The translations under genes and the position numbers were made by a program. From Planctomycetota bacterium (lineage in GTDB: Bacteria > Planctomycetota > UBA1135), in the NCBI GenBank assembly GCA_024229395.1, contig JAAESM010000045.1, positions 1-64,000 on the forward strand: DNA of 64,000 nt, written 5' to 3'. Shown here piece by piece: positions 27,496 to 37,096 of this stretch; position 1 is the stretch's first letter, and every line of letters begins with the position of its first letter. Below the pieces are notes generated by a model. It made no database searches. It was not told where the DNA came from and worked only from the letters and a program-made list of their open reading frames with translations.

Positions 27496-28413
27496 ATGAC
27501 TCAGCGTTTCTTCCTGCTCGGCCCGACTGCTTCCGGCAAGACCGCGGTCGCCCTCGATCTGGCGGGGCGACTGAACGCCGAGATCCTTTCGTTGGATTCG
27601 ATGCTGGTCTATCGCGGCATGGATATCGGAACAGCCAAGCCGAGCGCCGAGGAAATGGCGTCGGTGCCGCACCACCTGATCGACTTGGTGGAGCCATCAG
27701 AAGAGTTCTCGGTGGCACGTTATCTGCAAGCCGCTGCAGAAGCTGAAAAAGATGTCTATGCGCGCGGCAAGAAGGTGCTGTACGTGGGAGGCACCACCAT
27801 GTGGTTCAAGGCCTTGGTGTTCGGTTTGTTGGATATTCCCGATGCGCCGCAAGCCTTGCAGGACGAACTGCAGCGGCAATGGGACCGAAACGGTGCGGCC
27901 GATCTGTACCGCGAGTTGCAGCAAGTCGATGCTCTTGCAGCCGAGAAGATCCATCCGAATGATGAACGTCGGATCTTGCGCGCCTTAGGAGTGCAACGTT
28001 CCACCGGAAAGGCACTCAGTGCTTGGCAGCAACAATGGCAAGCAGATAGCAAGTTGCCGGAACCGGCTGCCTTATTGGAATGGCCACGCGAAGTCCTGCA
28101 TCAGCGCGTCGCGCAACGCTTTGAAGGCATGGTCGAAGCGGGATTGTTGGGGGAGATTGCCGCGATCCTGAGCAGTGGTGGTTTCGGACGCACTGCCGGC
28201 AAGGCGATCGGCTATCGCCAAGTGTTGGATCACTTGGAAGGCAAGTGCAGTCTGGAGGAAGGACTGCAGAAGGCGGTCACCAAGACCAATGTGTTGATCC
28301 GTCGGCAGATGACGTGGTTACGTTCCTTCCCGGATCTGTTGCGCATCGAGATGCAACAAGGCGAGGCGGGTTCAGAAGTCGCTGCTCGCTTGGCGGCCGC
28401 GTGGCATGCCTAA
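27496..28413 (+). CDS. miaA: tRNA dimethylallyltransferase MiaA
   Basis: Adds an isopentenyl group to A37 of tRNAs that read UNN codons. 305 residues, normal length. P-loop LGPTASGKTAVALDLA, then SLDSMLVYRGMDIGTAKP and VPHHLIDLVEP, VGGTTMWFKAL, RRILRALGVQRSTGK, AIGYRQVLDHLEG and RRQMTWLRSF are all family signatures. Last gene of the M16 operon. Its last 42 bases overlap the 3' end of the convergent EEP gene. Confidence 0.97.
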   Translation: MTQRFFLLGPTASGKTAVALDLAGRLNAEILSLDSMLVYRGMDIGTAKPSAEEMASVPHHLIDLVEPSEEFSVARYLQAAAEAEKDVYARGKKVLYVGGTTMWFKALVFGLLDIPDAPQALQDELQRQWDRNGAADLYRELQQVDALAAEKIHPNDERRILRALGVQRSTGKALSAWQQQWQADSKLPEPAALLEWPREVLHQRVAQRFEGMVEAGLLGEIAAILSSGGFGRTAGKAIGYRQVLDHLEGKCSLEEGLQKAVTKTNVLIRRQMTWLRSFPDLLRIEMQQGEAGSEVAARLAAAWHA

Positions 28414-29358
28414 CAGGAAGGTGGCGCGCACCGCACGGTGATCGCTACTGATCCACGGCAAGGACTCGAAACTGGTCAAGGCGATATCACCCTTGTAGAG
28501 CAAGTGGTCGATCGGGATTGGTGCGATATGCCAACGACTCAAACCGAAAGAGTTCTGCAGACCGAACCCCTTGCGCGCTTGTCGCAATCCGGTCTTGGCG
28601 CATAGTTCACGAAAATGTGCAGCCCATGGGGTGGTGTTGAAATCACCAGCGACAATTGCATGTTCCACTGGAGCGATGGTCTGGGCAACGGCCATGAACT
28701 CATCGCCATGTTCTTTCTCATAGGGCTTGCGAAAGTGCACCGCCACGAACTTGAAGCGCCTACGTTCCACCACGATGTCGACCACCAGTTGATCACGCGC
28801 ACCTTTGACACTCGACTCGATGCGCTCGTTCTCGATCGGATAACGCGAAGTAATCATCACTCCGGAGGTGCGGCTGCTATGCCAGATGTAGTCGAAACCA
28901 GGTAAATCGATCTGCTGCTTGGGACCAACTTCGGCGAAGGCGATGACGTCGGGTGGGTCCTGTGAAAGGAGGCGTTCCAGATCGGCGATTCCGGCCTTCT
29001 GGTGGTGGCTGTTGAACCAGACCACATCCAACTCGGTGGGTGTGGCAAGGTCCGGTTGCGAGTCAGGAATCCACAGGGTGGCCACCGTGGCAGAGTGCCC
29101 GAGCAGGAATAAGACGCCACAGAAGATCGCTTGGTAGGGGCGCCAGAAGTAGCGTCGTAGCTTGGCGATCAGCAGCAACAAGACGGTGGCGCAAAGCCAG
29201 GCAAGAGCCAAATAGAACTGAAAATGGGTGAAAATGCTGAACAAGCCGATGATCATGCCCACGAAGGACAGCAGCGAAAATCCCGTCAAGCCAAGGAATG
29301 CCAAGAATGGCAGCTTGCTGAGCCGTCGGCGTGGGGCGGAATTCATAAGGCGTAGCAT
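28372..29358 (-). CDS. Membrane-anchored endonuclease/exonuclease/phosphatase family protein
   Basis: A 328-residue paralogue of the protein at 445-1377. About three N-terminal hydrophobic segments (FLAFLGLTGFSLLSFVGMI; LALAWLCATVLLLLIA; AIFCGVLFLLGHSATVATLW) precede the EEP domain with VVWFNSH, DVIAFAEVGP, VAVHFRKP, AGDFNTTPW, PIDHLLY and the end motif SSDHRAVRA. The ATG at 29358 is chosen because GGAAG lies five bases before it; an in-frame extension to 29649 is antisense to the SPFH gene and low-complexity (poly-Pro/Gly), so it is rejected. Substrate unknown. Confidence 0.82.
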   Translation of the reverse strand: MLRLMNSAPRRRLSKLPFLAFLGLTGFSLLSFVGMIIGLFSIFTHFQFYLALAWLCATVLLLLIAKLRRYFWRPYQAIFCGVLFLLGHSATVATLWIPDSQPDLATPTELDVVWFNSHHQKAGIADLERLLSQDPPDVIAFAEVGPKQQIDLPGFDYIWHSSRTSGVMITSRYPIENERIESSVKGARDQLVVDIVVERRRFKFVAVHFRKPYEKEHGDEFMAVAQTIAPVEHAIVAGDFNTTPWAAHFRELCAKTGLRQARKGFGLQNSFGLSRWHIAPIPIDHLLYKGDIALTSFESLPWISSDHRAVRATFLLGMPRGRQASSDF

Positions 29359-29410
29359 AGAGACTTCCGATAATGCCTTCAAAACGGGTATCCTGCGCGT
29401 AATCAATAAA

Positions 29411-30631
29411 ATGACTACGCCCTCTGACTTTCCAGATCTTGGCGGCGGTGACACACCACCACGCCCTCCTCGTCCCCCCAAACGCCCGCCCCAAGTTCCT
29501 GGTGGTGGAGGCGGCGGCCCACAGATGCCGCAAATCCCTAATGTCAACAAGAAGGCCATCTTCGGTGGCGTGATTGCTCTGTTGTTCCTGGTCTTCGTAG
29601 TCGGTGCCTTCATCTCCGGAAAAGGTGGCATCATCGAGGTCAAGGACACTGAAGTGGCAGTGATCGTGAACTACCTGACCGGCGATGAAGAAATCGTCAA
29701 CCGTCCGGGTTATAAGGTCTTCATCCCATTCTTCGCGCAGGCTTTCATATTCGATAAGTCGCCGAACAAGTTCGTGATGGAGGGCGAGAAAGATCGCGAC
29801 GCCAACCGGGTGCGCAAGCTCACGGTGCGTGCCAATGATGGTTCGAACTTCTGGTTTGAGACCCTCGAGATCCAATACCGCATTGACCCGAACATGGCCG
29901 ACGTCGTGCTGAATGACTCCGGCCCTGGCGAAGGCTTCAAGGAGAACTGGATCAAGGCTTTCGCGCGTTCGGTACTGCGCGATGAGTTCGGTCGTTTTTC
30001 CGCCGAGCAGGTTACCGTGATGTCGAACCTTGAGGTCGCTTCGCGCGCATCCGAGAAACGCCTGAATGATCAGTTGAATCAGCATGGCATTCACGTCATG
30101 CAGATCATCACGCCGAAACCGAAGTTCGAAACGCGCTACGAGCGCGCCATCGAGGACCGTAAGGTCGCCGAGCAAGAGGTCGAGAAGCTGAAGGCTCAGG
30201 CAGAGCAGTTGAAGCGCGAGCGTGAGCGTCGTCTGGCTGATATCGAACGCGATAAGGCCACTGAATACGAACTGCTGCTTGGTACCTTGGAAAAGGACCG
30301 CATCTCGGAACAGAAAGTCGCAGTTCAGGTCACCAAGACCGCCGATGCCTACAGCATTGGCCAAATCGCCGAAGGTCAATCGGCCGAGCGGCGTTTGACT
30401 CAAGAGGCACGTGGTCTGGAACAACAGGCCCGCAAGGAGGCCGAAGGCTTGACCGCAAAGGTGGAAGCGCTTGCCGCACGTGGTGACATCCTCGTGCGTG
30501 AAGAACTGGCGCGTAAGTTTGCGCAGATCACTTTCGAGATCATTCCATACCGTCGGGATCCCTCGCCCACCCGGATCGAACATATGGGGGCCATTCCAGG
30601 TGTCCAGAACCAGGGAGGTAACAACCGATGA
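29411..30631 (+). CDS. SPFH/Band 7 membrane protein, HflK-like
   Basis: A 406-residue protein. Residues 1-45 are a Pro/Gly-rich cytoplasmic tail (PPRPPRPPKRPPQVP), then one membrane helix (AIFGGVIALLFLVFVVGAFI), an SPFH domain (VKDTEVAVIVNYLTG; TVRANDGSNFWFETLEIQYR) and a long charged coiled coil (about 250-370). SPFH proteins assemble cage-like rings on membranes and modulate FtsH or membrane order. The start at ATG 29411 begins the tail; upstream frame is antisense to the EEP gene. The next gene overlaps by four bases and encodes a partner of the same family. Confidence 0.85.
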   Translation: MTTPSDFPDLGGGDTPPRPPRPPKRPPQVPGGGGGGPQMPQIPNVNKKAIFGGVIALLFLVFVVGAFISGKGGIIEVKDTEVAVIVNYLTGDEEIVNRPGYKVFIPFFAQAFIFDKSPNKFVMEGEKDRDANRVRKLTVRANDGSNFWFETLEIQYRIDPNMADVVLNDSGPGEGFKENWIKAFARSVLRDEFGRFSAEQVTVMSNLEVASRASEKRLNDQLNQHGIHVMQIITPKPKFETRYERAIEDRKVAEQEVEKLKAQAEQLKRERERRLADIERDKATEYELLLGTLEKDRISEQKVAVQVTKTADAYSIGQIAEGQSAERRLTQEARGLEQQARKEAEGLTAKVEALAARGDILVREELARKFAQITFEIIPYRRDPSPTRIEHMGAIPGVQNQGGNNR

Positions 30632-31686
30632 AAAAGCTCGTTTTCCTTTTGATCATCCTGATCCTGACTCCATTGCTGGTCATGTTCTTGTTCAAGCGCG
30701 TGCCTCCAGCCACGATTGGCATCAAACAAAGCCAGTGGGGTGGCGGCATCATCCATGCGGATTATTCGACTGGCTTCCACCTAGGCGTGAGCGGCTACCA
30801 CAAGTGGCACTTCCTGCCTTCTACCACGCACTTCCTGCATTACACCGACAACGATGCGCGCAGCTCCAGCCCAACGGTCAGTTACGACCGTCCGCTGCAG
30901 ATTCGTGCCGCTGATGGCAACGTCGTCAACTATGAAGTGACGGTGGCTTACCGCATCATCAATGGTGAGGCTTGGCAGATCGTCGACGACGGCTTGAAGA
31001 TTCAATACAAGGACCGGGTCAAGTCCAAGGTGACCGCCATCCTTCGTGACGAGTTGTCGAAGTTGTCCTCGGAGAACCTGCAACTAACCGACGAACGACT
31101 CGAGCTGGTCGGCGAGGCACTGCCGGTGCTGACGGCCGACTTGAAGGAGTTCCACTGTCGTGCTGATTCCATCCTCATTCGCCGCCTGCGTTTCCAGGCA
31201 GAGTATGAGGAGAAGTTGCAGGATAAGCAGTTCCTGCGTCAGAAGGCTCTACTCGATGCCGCAGGCACTGTGCTTGCCGAGGAAGAGAAGACCGTGAACC
31301 TGATCGAACGTCAGATTCAAGCTGCGGAATTGAGTCTTATCCAGACATGGGAGAAGACCATTCAGGAGAAGAAGTCTGAATACGAAGTGATCATTGCCGG
31401 TATTCGTGCAGAGGCTTCGGTCTATGCCGCGGAGACCATGGCGAAGGGCGATGCCGATAAGGTCATTGCTGAAGCAAATGGTCAGTTGGCCTTGGAGAAG
31501 GCAGAGGCGTTGCGTAATGAACTACGTACTGCTGCGCTGAACTCAGAAGGTGGTCGCATCTTGTTGGCCTTGGATGCTGCGCAGAATCTGGACATTCCGC
31601 GCGTGACCTTGAACAGCGATGATCCGAACGTGCCAACGATCCTAGATCTCAGTGAGTTGACCAAGATGTTGGTCGGCGAGAACTAG
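30628..31686 (+). CDS. SPFH/Band 7 membrane protein, HflC-like
   Basis: Partner of the previous gene, 352 residues. One N-terminal membrane helix (LVFLLIILILTPLLVMFLF), SPFH domain (PATIGIKQSQWGGGI; LQIRAADGNVVNYEVTVAYRI) and a coiled coil (about 190-300, rich in Glu, Ala, Lys, Gln). The pair looks like HflK/HflC in layout but the two proteins are quite unlike each other, so a hetero-oligomeric ring is inferred. Upstream ribosome site GGGAGG lies inside the first gene. A cluster of hairpins follows the stop. Confidence 0.85.
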   Translation: MKKLVFLLIILILTPLLVMFLFKRVPPATIGIKQSQWGGGIIHADYSTGFHLGVSGYHKWHFLPSTTHFLHYTDNDARSSSPTVSYDRPLQIRAADGNVVNYEVTVAYRIINGEAWQIVDDGLKIQYKDRVKSKVTAILRDELSKLSSENLQLTDERLELVGEALPVLTADLKEFHCRADSILIRRLRFQAEYEEKLQDKQFLRQKALLDAAGTVLAEEEKTVNLIERQIQAAELSLIQTWEKTIQEKKSEYEVIIAGIRAEASVYAAETMAKGDADKVIAEANGQLALEKAEALRNELRTAALNSEGGRILLALDAAQNLDIPRVTLNSDDPNVPTILDLSELTKMLVGEN

Positions 31687-31696
31687 AAAGCGTGTT

Positions 31697-31779
31697 GGGC
31701 CTGGTTCCGCAAGGGACTGGGCTCAGTGCAACGGCAGGGCCAGCCGGACTGGCCTGGCTGCCGCGGTCAAGCCAACCGC
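31697..31779. terminator. Cluster of three stem-loops between convergent genes
   Basis: Between the SPFH stop (31686) and the antiporter stop (31796) lie three stem-loops in a row. 31697-31724 is a 12-pair stem with G-T pairs and a GCAA loop. 31733-31762 pairs GGCAG/CTGCC and GGCCAG/CTGGCC with a three-base bulge. 31763-31779 pairs GCGGT with ACCGC. None is followed by a T tract, so a bidirectional transcription barrier or mRNA-stability element is likelier than a classical terminator. Confidence 0.5.
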
Positions 31780-31795
31780 AAAGGCCCGGTGCGCT

Positions 31796-33490
31796 CTAGG
31801 GCGCGCCTTCCATGCGTCGAGCAAGGTGAAGAACTTCACTGCGCTCGACCATTCCAATCAGGACCGGCGCTTCCAGGCTACTGATCACCGCGGCGGTGTT
31901 GCCATCGAACTGCTTAAAGAACTCCAGCGCTTCCGGCAGCGTGGTGCTGGCGGTCAAGGCGGCTTCTTCCACGCTCAGCGTGGCAATGTCCTCGGCAGTC
32001 ACCAGCGCAGCCGTGCGCTTGTCATAGGCGATCTGACTGAGGTCCGCGAGTGTGACCACGCCCACCAGTTGATCCTTCGGGTCGATGACCGGGAAGTGAT
32101 TGAACGGCGAGCTGTTGGCGAAGCGCAGGATCACATCCATGTTGGCGCTACGGCGCAAGGCGGTGGCATTGGGGCGCATGAAACGCTCGACAGTGACGGT
32201 GGCGGGGTCTTGCCCTTTGCCCACGCGATGGCCACCGAAGGTTGCACGTACGGCGGCGCGCCAGCCACGTCGGCCTTCGCGGTCAGCAGTGTGCGACATT
32301 AAGTTACCGAGACTGACTTCACCGGCGGCAACGGCGACCTTCTTGACCAGGATCGGGCCGAGCAGTTCGAACACGACGACGGCACCAAGGATGATGTTGA
32401 GCAGGTCGTCGGCAAGTTCCTCGTTAAAGGATTCCACATACGAGGCCAGTGCGATCGCAGCGCCTGCTTGACACAACAAGGCCAAGCCGATCGGCGGATT
32501 CTCGCCTTGGCGGGTGGGGCTGGCAGCATTGATGCCATAAAGGCCAAAGTGGGCGCCGAGGCTCTTGCCAAGGGTACGGCCAAGCACATAGAGGCCGACC
32601 GCAAGCCAGTGCGAACTCAACTTGCCGAAGTCCAAATGCGAACCGCTGAGCACGAAGAACAGCACGATGGCTGGTTGTGCGTAGACGTTCATGGCGGCAG
32701 TAATACGCGGGAACAGTTGCGAGCGATTGACCACCACTGCACCGGTAACCAGGAAGGCCAGCATGTGAGGGACGTCGGTCATCTCGCAGACGCCGATGGT
32801 CAACAGGATCACTGCCAACAACGGCACCGCATAGTTATCGCGGCCGACGCGTTCCTGCATCAGGATCAGGGCATGGCCTGCGATCAATCCGTAGACCAGC
32901 GAGCCGAGTACATCCCAGATCGGTGCGGTGAAGCTGCTGTCGCCACCTTCGAAGGCGAAGAACAGCACCAGCGCGAGCTCGAACAAGAAGACCGCCCACA
33001 CGTTCGAAAGTGCAGTCAGCTGCTTAATCTTGCGCGTGGCGGAACCCTTGGCCTCGTATTCGTGCAAGACTTCCAAGGTGGTGGCCGGTGCCACTGCGAT
33101 CGCCAAGATGGCGAGCAAAATAGCGCCCTGTAAATCACCGAGTACGGCCATCGAGAGGCCGAAGACGATGGCGAAGGTGAAGGCGGATTCGAGTGCTGAG
33201 ACCTTCAGCAGACTGCGCATGCCGGTGGGGCCGCCGCCGCGCCCTTTGAGCTTGAATTGGCCGCCCAAGATGAACAACGCCAAGGCCATGGCAAGGTTGT
33301 TGACCGGATGGCGCAACTCCTCAAGGGATTCATGCTGCAGATAACCCTTGGTGGCCAATAGATGGATACCAATGCCAGCTGCTAAATAGCCGGTCAAGGT
33401 AGGCAGGCGCAGCAAGCGCGCGAACCAACCACCGACCACCCCGCCGGCGAGCAGGATGCCAATCAGCAACAATCCTTCCAGAGCTGGCAT
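31796..33490 (-). CDS. CPA2-type cation:proton antiporter with CBS domain pair
   Basis: A 564-residue protein of the Kef/CPA2 class. About a dozen membrane segments occupy residues 1-385 (LLIGILLAGGVVGGWFARLL; NLAMALALFILGGQF). The cytoplasmic part has two CBS repeats (about 435-555: MRPNATALRRSANMDVILRF, FPVIDPKDQLVGVVTLADLS, AVISSLEAPVLIGMVERSEV), which bind adenine nucleotides or ions and presumably gate transport. No TrkA-N (RCK) domain is seen, unlike KefB/C. Starts three bases after the polA stop, so it is the last gene of the recJ-VTT-polA operon. Confidence 0.85.
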   Translation of the reverse strand: MPALEGLLLIGILLAGGVVGGWFARLLRLPTLTGYLAAGIGIHLLATKGYLQHESLEELRHPVNNLAMALALFILGGQFKLKGRGGGPTGMRSLLKVSALESAFTFAIVFGLSMAVLGDLQGAILLAILAIAVAPATTLEVLHEYEAKGSATRKIKQLTALSNVWAVFLFELALVLFFAFEGGDSSFTAPIWDVLGSLVYGLIAGHALILMQERVGRDNYAVPLLAVILLTIGVCEMTDVPHMLAFLVTGAVVVNRSQLFPRITAAMNVYAQPAIVLFFVLSGSHLDFGKLSSHWLAVGLYVLGRTLGKSLGAHFGLYGINAASPTRQGENPPIGLALLCQAGAAIALASYVESFNEELADDLLNIILGAVVVFELLGPILVKKVAVAAGEVSLGNLMSHTADREGRRGWRAAVRATFGGHRVGKGQDPATVTVERFMRPNATALRRSANMDVILRFANSSPFNHFPVIDPKDQLVGVVTLADLSQIAYDKRTAALVTAEDIATLSVEEAALTASTTLPEALEFFKQFDGNTAAVISSLEAPVLIGMVERSEVLHLARRMEGAP

Positions 33491-33493
33491 GAT

Positions 33494-36433
33494 CTAGTGA
33501 GCGCTTGCCCAATCAGGGCCGGAGTCAAGATCCACCTTTAATGGTACATCCAATGGGAAGGCATTTTCCATCTCCTCGCGCACCAAGATCGACAGCTGTT
33601 CAACCTCAGACTTGGGGCAATCGAAGACCAGTTCGTCATGCACCTGCAGGATCAGGCGCGCGGCCAGCTTCTCGCGTTGGATACGTTCCTCAACGCGCAG
33701 CATCGCGACCTTGATCAAGTCGGCGGCACTGCCTTGCACCGGCGTGTTGACGGCGACGTTTTCGGCCGAGGAGCGTACACGGTTATCGCTGGAATTGACG
33801 CCATCGGCGGGGCGGTGACGTCCGAGCAAGGTGCGCACTTCACCGGTCTCGCGAGCTTCTTCCAGGGTCTTGTCCAACCACTTGCGTACCCCGGGTAGGG
33901 CGTCGAAGTATTGATCGATGAAATCCTGCGCCTCTTTGAAGGAGAAGCCGGTCTCGCGCGCCAGGCGCTGCGGTCCCATGCCATAGAGGATGCCGAAGTT
34001 GATTGCCTTGGCGCGCGAACGCATCTCGCCATCGACTTCTGCTGGATCCACGCCAAATACCAGAGCGGCGGTGCGCGCGTGGACGTCGGCGTCATCGCGG
34101 AATGCCGAAATCAGCGCCGGATCCTGCGATAGATGCGCGACTACGCGTAGTTCGACCTGCGAATAGTCCGCCGACAGCATGACCCAATCATCAGCGCGCG
34201 GGATGAAGGCGCGACGGATCTCGCGGCCGGCATCGGTGCGAATCGGGATGTTCTGTAGGTTCGGGTCGCTTGACGACAAGCGCCCGGTGCTGGCCACCGC
34301 CTGGTTGAAGGAACTGTGGATGTGGCCGGTGTCGGGATGGATATAACCTGGCAGTGCATCAACGTAGGTGCCGATCAACTTGGTGATGCGGCGGTACTCC
34401 AGCAGCGCATCAACGATCTCGATGCCGGCGTACTTCTCCATGGTGGCGGCATCGGTCTTGTAACCGGTCTTGGTACGACCGACGCGTTTGACCTTGGCCT
34501 CTTCCTGAATCTTCAACTTCTCGAACAAGATCGGTCCGAGTTGCTTCGGCGAGTTCAGATTGAAGGGTTCGTCGGCCAGTTCATGCACTTTACGTTCCAG
34601 CTCGGCCTGACGTTCGCCCAAAGTGATGCGCATCTCCGCCAAACGCGTGCGATCGACGCGCACCCCTTCGGCTTCCATGCGCTCCAAGGCACCCGCCAGC
34701 GGCATCTCCACTTCATGGAAGAGTTTCTCTGCACCGACACGTTCCAGGCCTTTGCGCAAAAGTGCGACCAGACGGAAGGTGGCGTCGGCATCTTCACAGG
34801 CATATTCTGCAACCGTCTCAATCGGCACCATGTCCATGGTCAACGCCTTCTTACCGGCACCGAGCAAGGCCTTGGTCGGGATCTTCTCCAGGCCCAACAT
34901 GTTCAGCGACATGGCATCGAGATTATGCGCGGCGATCGGATCGACTAGGCAGTGCGCGATCATGGTGTCGAACTCCCAACCCTGAATCTGCACGCCGTGA
35001 CGACGCATCACATGCGCATCGTATTTGGTGTTCTGCCCATACTTGGCGAGCTTCGGATCTTCGAGCAGGGGGCGCAGATAATCCACCGCAGTCTCGCCAT
35101 TCGGACCTGTTGCAGCTTCGGGAAGATTCTCCGCCACATACCAAGCCTTGCCGTCTTGCCATGAGAAGGACATGCCGACTAACTTGGCGCGCATCGGGTC
35201 GATGCTGGTGGTTTCGGTATCGAATGCGAAGCCGCTGCAACTGCTCAAGCCCTTATGCAGCTCGACTAGATCCTCGGTGGTCTTGACCAGTCGGTAATCA
35301 CCAGCTGCCATTGCCGCAGCAGCTCGTGCGGCGGCGGGATCGACTTCGGCGGGGGCCTGATCATCGAACAAACCAGGACCGCCGGAACTAACTGCCGCTG
35401 CCGACGTCTTAGCTGTCTTGGAACTCTGGCCTGCGCCATCTTTGGCGGCGCCATGATCGGCACTTGCCGTTGCGCCTTTTGCAGAACCGGCTGCCTTTGC
35501 TTTCGCTGCTTTCTTCGGCGTGGACGCTAATCCTGGCAATCCACCGTCTTCGGCGAATCCTCCAAAGCGCTTGCCCAAAGTGTTGAGACTATGGTCGGCG
35601 CAGAACTTCTTGACCGCATCGAAGTCTGCGGTCCCAGGTTTCAGTTCCTCGGCCGCAGGCACCTCCATGTCGGTGGCCATCGTGACCATGAGCAATGCCA
35701 AACGTGCCGAATCCTGGAAGTTTGCCAGGTTCTCGGCCAATTTGCCCTTCTCTTCTTCAGGCCCGCGCGCCAGCACTTCATCCAAGGTGCCATACTTCTG
35801 CAGCAAGGTGGTGGCGCGTTTTGGACCTACACCTGGCACACCTTTGATGTTGTCGGTGCTGTCACCGACCAAGGCTTGCCACTCGGCCATCTTGGTTGGC
35901 GGCAATCCATACTTCTCTTCGATATCGGCAGGACCAAGGATGACCGCCGGCGCTTGTTGCTTAGGAGGAGGGCATTGAAGCACATGGTCACTGACCACTT
36001 GGGCGAGGTCCTTGTCGGAAGTGAACATCCGCACATCCCAACCTTTGGTCGAAGCTTGTGCACCCAAAGAGGCAATGATGTCGTCGGCCTCGAAACCGGC
36101 TTCATCGAGCGATGGAATGCCCATCAACTCGGTGACTTCGCGCATCCATGGGAACTGCACGCGTAAGTCTTCATCGAGATCCTCGCGGTTGGCCTTGTAG
36201 GTGTCGTCGATCTTGTGGCGGAATGTGGGTTCACCACGGTCCCAAGCCACGACAACACTGGTTGCTGGATGGTCTTCGAGCGCGCGTAGCAAGGCGGCGA
36301 CATAACCATAAAGTGCACCGGACGGTCGGCCTTCACCATCGGTCAAGCCACGGATGGCGAAGAAGGCACGGAATGCCAAGGCTGTGCCATCGATGACCAG
36401 CAGCAGAGGGCGATCGCTTTGGGATTCAGTCAT
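33494..36433 (-). CDS. polA: DNA polymerase I
   Basis: A 979-residue protein with all three Pol I domains. 5'-nuclease: LLVIDGTALAFRAFFAIRG, VVVAWDRGEPTFRH, EADDIIASLGA, VGDSTDNIKGVPGVGPKRA. 3'-exonuclease: FDTETTSIDP (DxE), YGQNTKYDAHV and YACEDADATFRL, so proofreading looks intact. Polymerase: TGRLSSSDPNLQNIPIR, DYSQVELRVVAHLSQD, RSRAKAINFGILYGMG and QVHDELVFD. A low-complexity Ala/Lys insert (about 305-360) separates the first two domains. It starts at ATG 36433 with a one-base TAATG overlap on the gene before it. Confidence 0.97.
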   Translation of the reverse strand: MTESQSDRPLLLVIDGTALAFRAFFAIRGLTDGEGRPSGALYGYVAALLRALEDHPATSVVVAWDRGEPTFRHKIDDTYKANREDLDEDLRVQFPWMREVTELMGIPSLDEAGFEADDIIASLGAQASTKGWDVRMFTSDKDLAQVVSDHVLQCPPPKQQAPAVILGPADIEEKYGLPPTKMAEWQALVGDSTDNIKGVPGVGPKRATTLLQKYGTLDEVLARGPEEEKGKLAENLANFQDSARLALLMVTMATDMEVPAAEELKPGTADFDAVKKFCADHSLNTLGKRFGGFAEDGGLPGLASTPKKAAKAKAAGSAKGATASADHGAAKDGAGQSSKTAKTSAAAVSSGGPGLFDDQAPAEVDPAAARAAAAMAAGDYRLVKTTEDLVELHKGLSSCSGFAFDTETTSIDPMRAKLVGMSFSWQDGKAWYVAENLPEAATGPNGETAVDYLRPLLEDPKLAKYGQNTKYDAHVMRRHGVQIQGWEFDTMIAHCLVDPIAAHNLDAMSLNMLGLEKIPTKALLGAGKKALTMDMVPIETVAEYACEDADATFRLVALLRKGLERVGAEKLFHEVEMPLAGALERMEAEGVRVDRTRLAEMRITLGERQAELERKVHELADEPFNLNSPKQLGPILFEKLKIQEEAKVKRVGRTKTGYKTDAATMEKYAGIEIVDALLEYRRITKLIGTYVDALPGYIHPDTGHIHSSFNQAVASTGRLSSSDPNLQNIPIRTDAGREIRRAFIPRADDWVMLSADYSQVELRVVAHLSQDPALISAFRDDADVHARTAALVFGVDPAEVDGEMRSRAKAINFGILYGMGPQRLARETGFSFKEAQDFIDQYFDALPGVRKWLDKTLEEARETGEVRTLLGRHRPADGVNSSDNRVRSSAENVAVNTPVQGSAADLIKVAMLRVEERIQREKLAARLILQVHDELVFDCPKSEVEQLSILVREEMENAFPLDVPLKVDLDSGPDWASAH

Positions 36434-37080
36434 TATCCGATGTACTTCAGCAGCATGAAGCCGCCCACGAGGAGGACCGCAAAGGCGATCGCGGCAAGGT
36501 CAAACCACTTATCCATCCATTCCACGATTGGTTGACCAAAATGACGCAGCAGGAAGCCTTCCAGATAGAAACGGAAGCCGCGACCGACGATGCAAGCACC
36601 GATGAAAGGCCACAGTGTGATCGCGCCCATGGCACCACTGGCGATGGTGAAGACCTTGAAGGGAATCGGCGTGATCGCGGCGATCAATAAGGCCACCAGA
36701 CCATACTTGTCGAACCAAGTCTCGATCCTTGCCCAAGTGTGGCGTTCCATTTCACCGGCTGCGTTCTCGACCATCGGATCGTAGATGTCCAGCAACCACG
36801 TGCCCAAACTGCCCATCAGGAAGTAGCCGATGGCGAAACCAAGTACGCCGCCCAACACCGACGCAATCGTGGTGACGCCGGCATAACGCACCGCGCGTTC
36901 AGGTTTGCTCGCGCCCATCGCCATCAGCAATGGATCCGGCGGGATCGGGAAGAAGCTCGATTCGGCGAAGGATAAACCGAACAGCGCGCGTTCGGCGTAG
37001 GGTTTGTCGGCGAAAGCCAGCATCCAGTCGTAGAGTCGGCGTGCGCCGCTCATAATCTGGGCAAGAACAGGGATTTTCAT
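36433..37080 (-). CDS. VTT domain (DedA/YqaA family) membrane protein
   Basis: A 215-residue membrane protein. Features of the YqaA-like VTT branch: FGLSFAESSFFPIPPDPLLMAMG near the N-terminus, a glycine-rich re-entrant region (ASVLGGVLGFAIGYFLMG), and FDKYGLVALLIAAITPIPFKVFTIASGAMG with the conserved PxPxK stretch. Family members are thought to be lipid scramblases or transporters that use the proton gradient. Second gene of the recJ operon; 16 bases follow the recJ stop. Confidence 0.88.
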   Translation of the reverse strand: MKIPVLAQIMSGARRLYDWMLAFADKPYAERALFGLSFAESSFFPIPPDPLLMAMGASKPERAVRYAGVTTIASVLGGVLGFAIGYFLMGSLGTWLLDIYDPMVENAAGEMERHTWARIETWFDKYGLVALLIAAITPIPFKVFTIASGAMGAITLWPFIGACIVGRGFRFYLEGFLLRHFGQPIVEWMDKWFDLAAIAFAVLLVGGFMLLKYIG

Positions 37081-37096
37081 GACGGGGAATGCTGGT

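Noticed and set aside
29359..29649. N-terminal extension of the EEP gene by 97 residues
   Set aside because: Low-complexity Pro/Gly sequence antisense to the SPFH tail; ribosome site and membrane segment favour the start at 29358.
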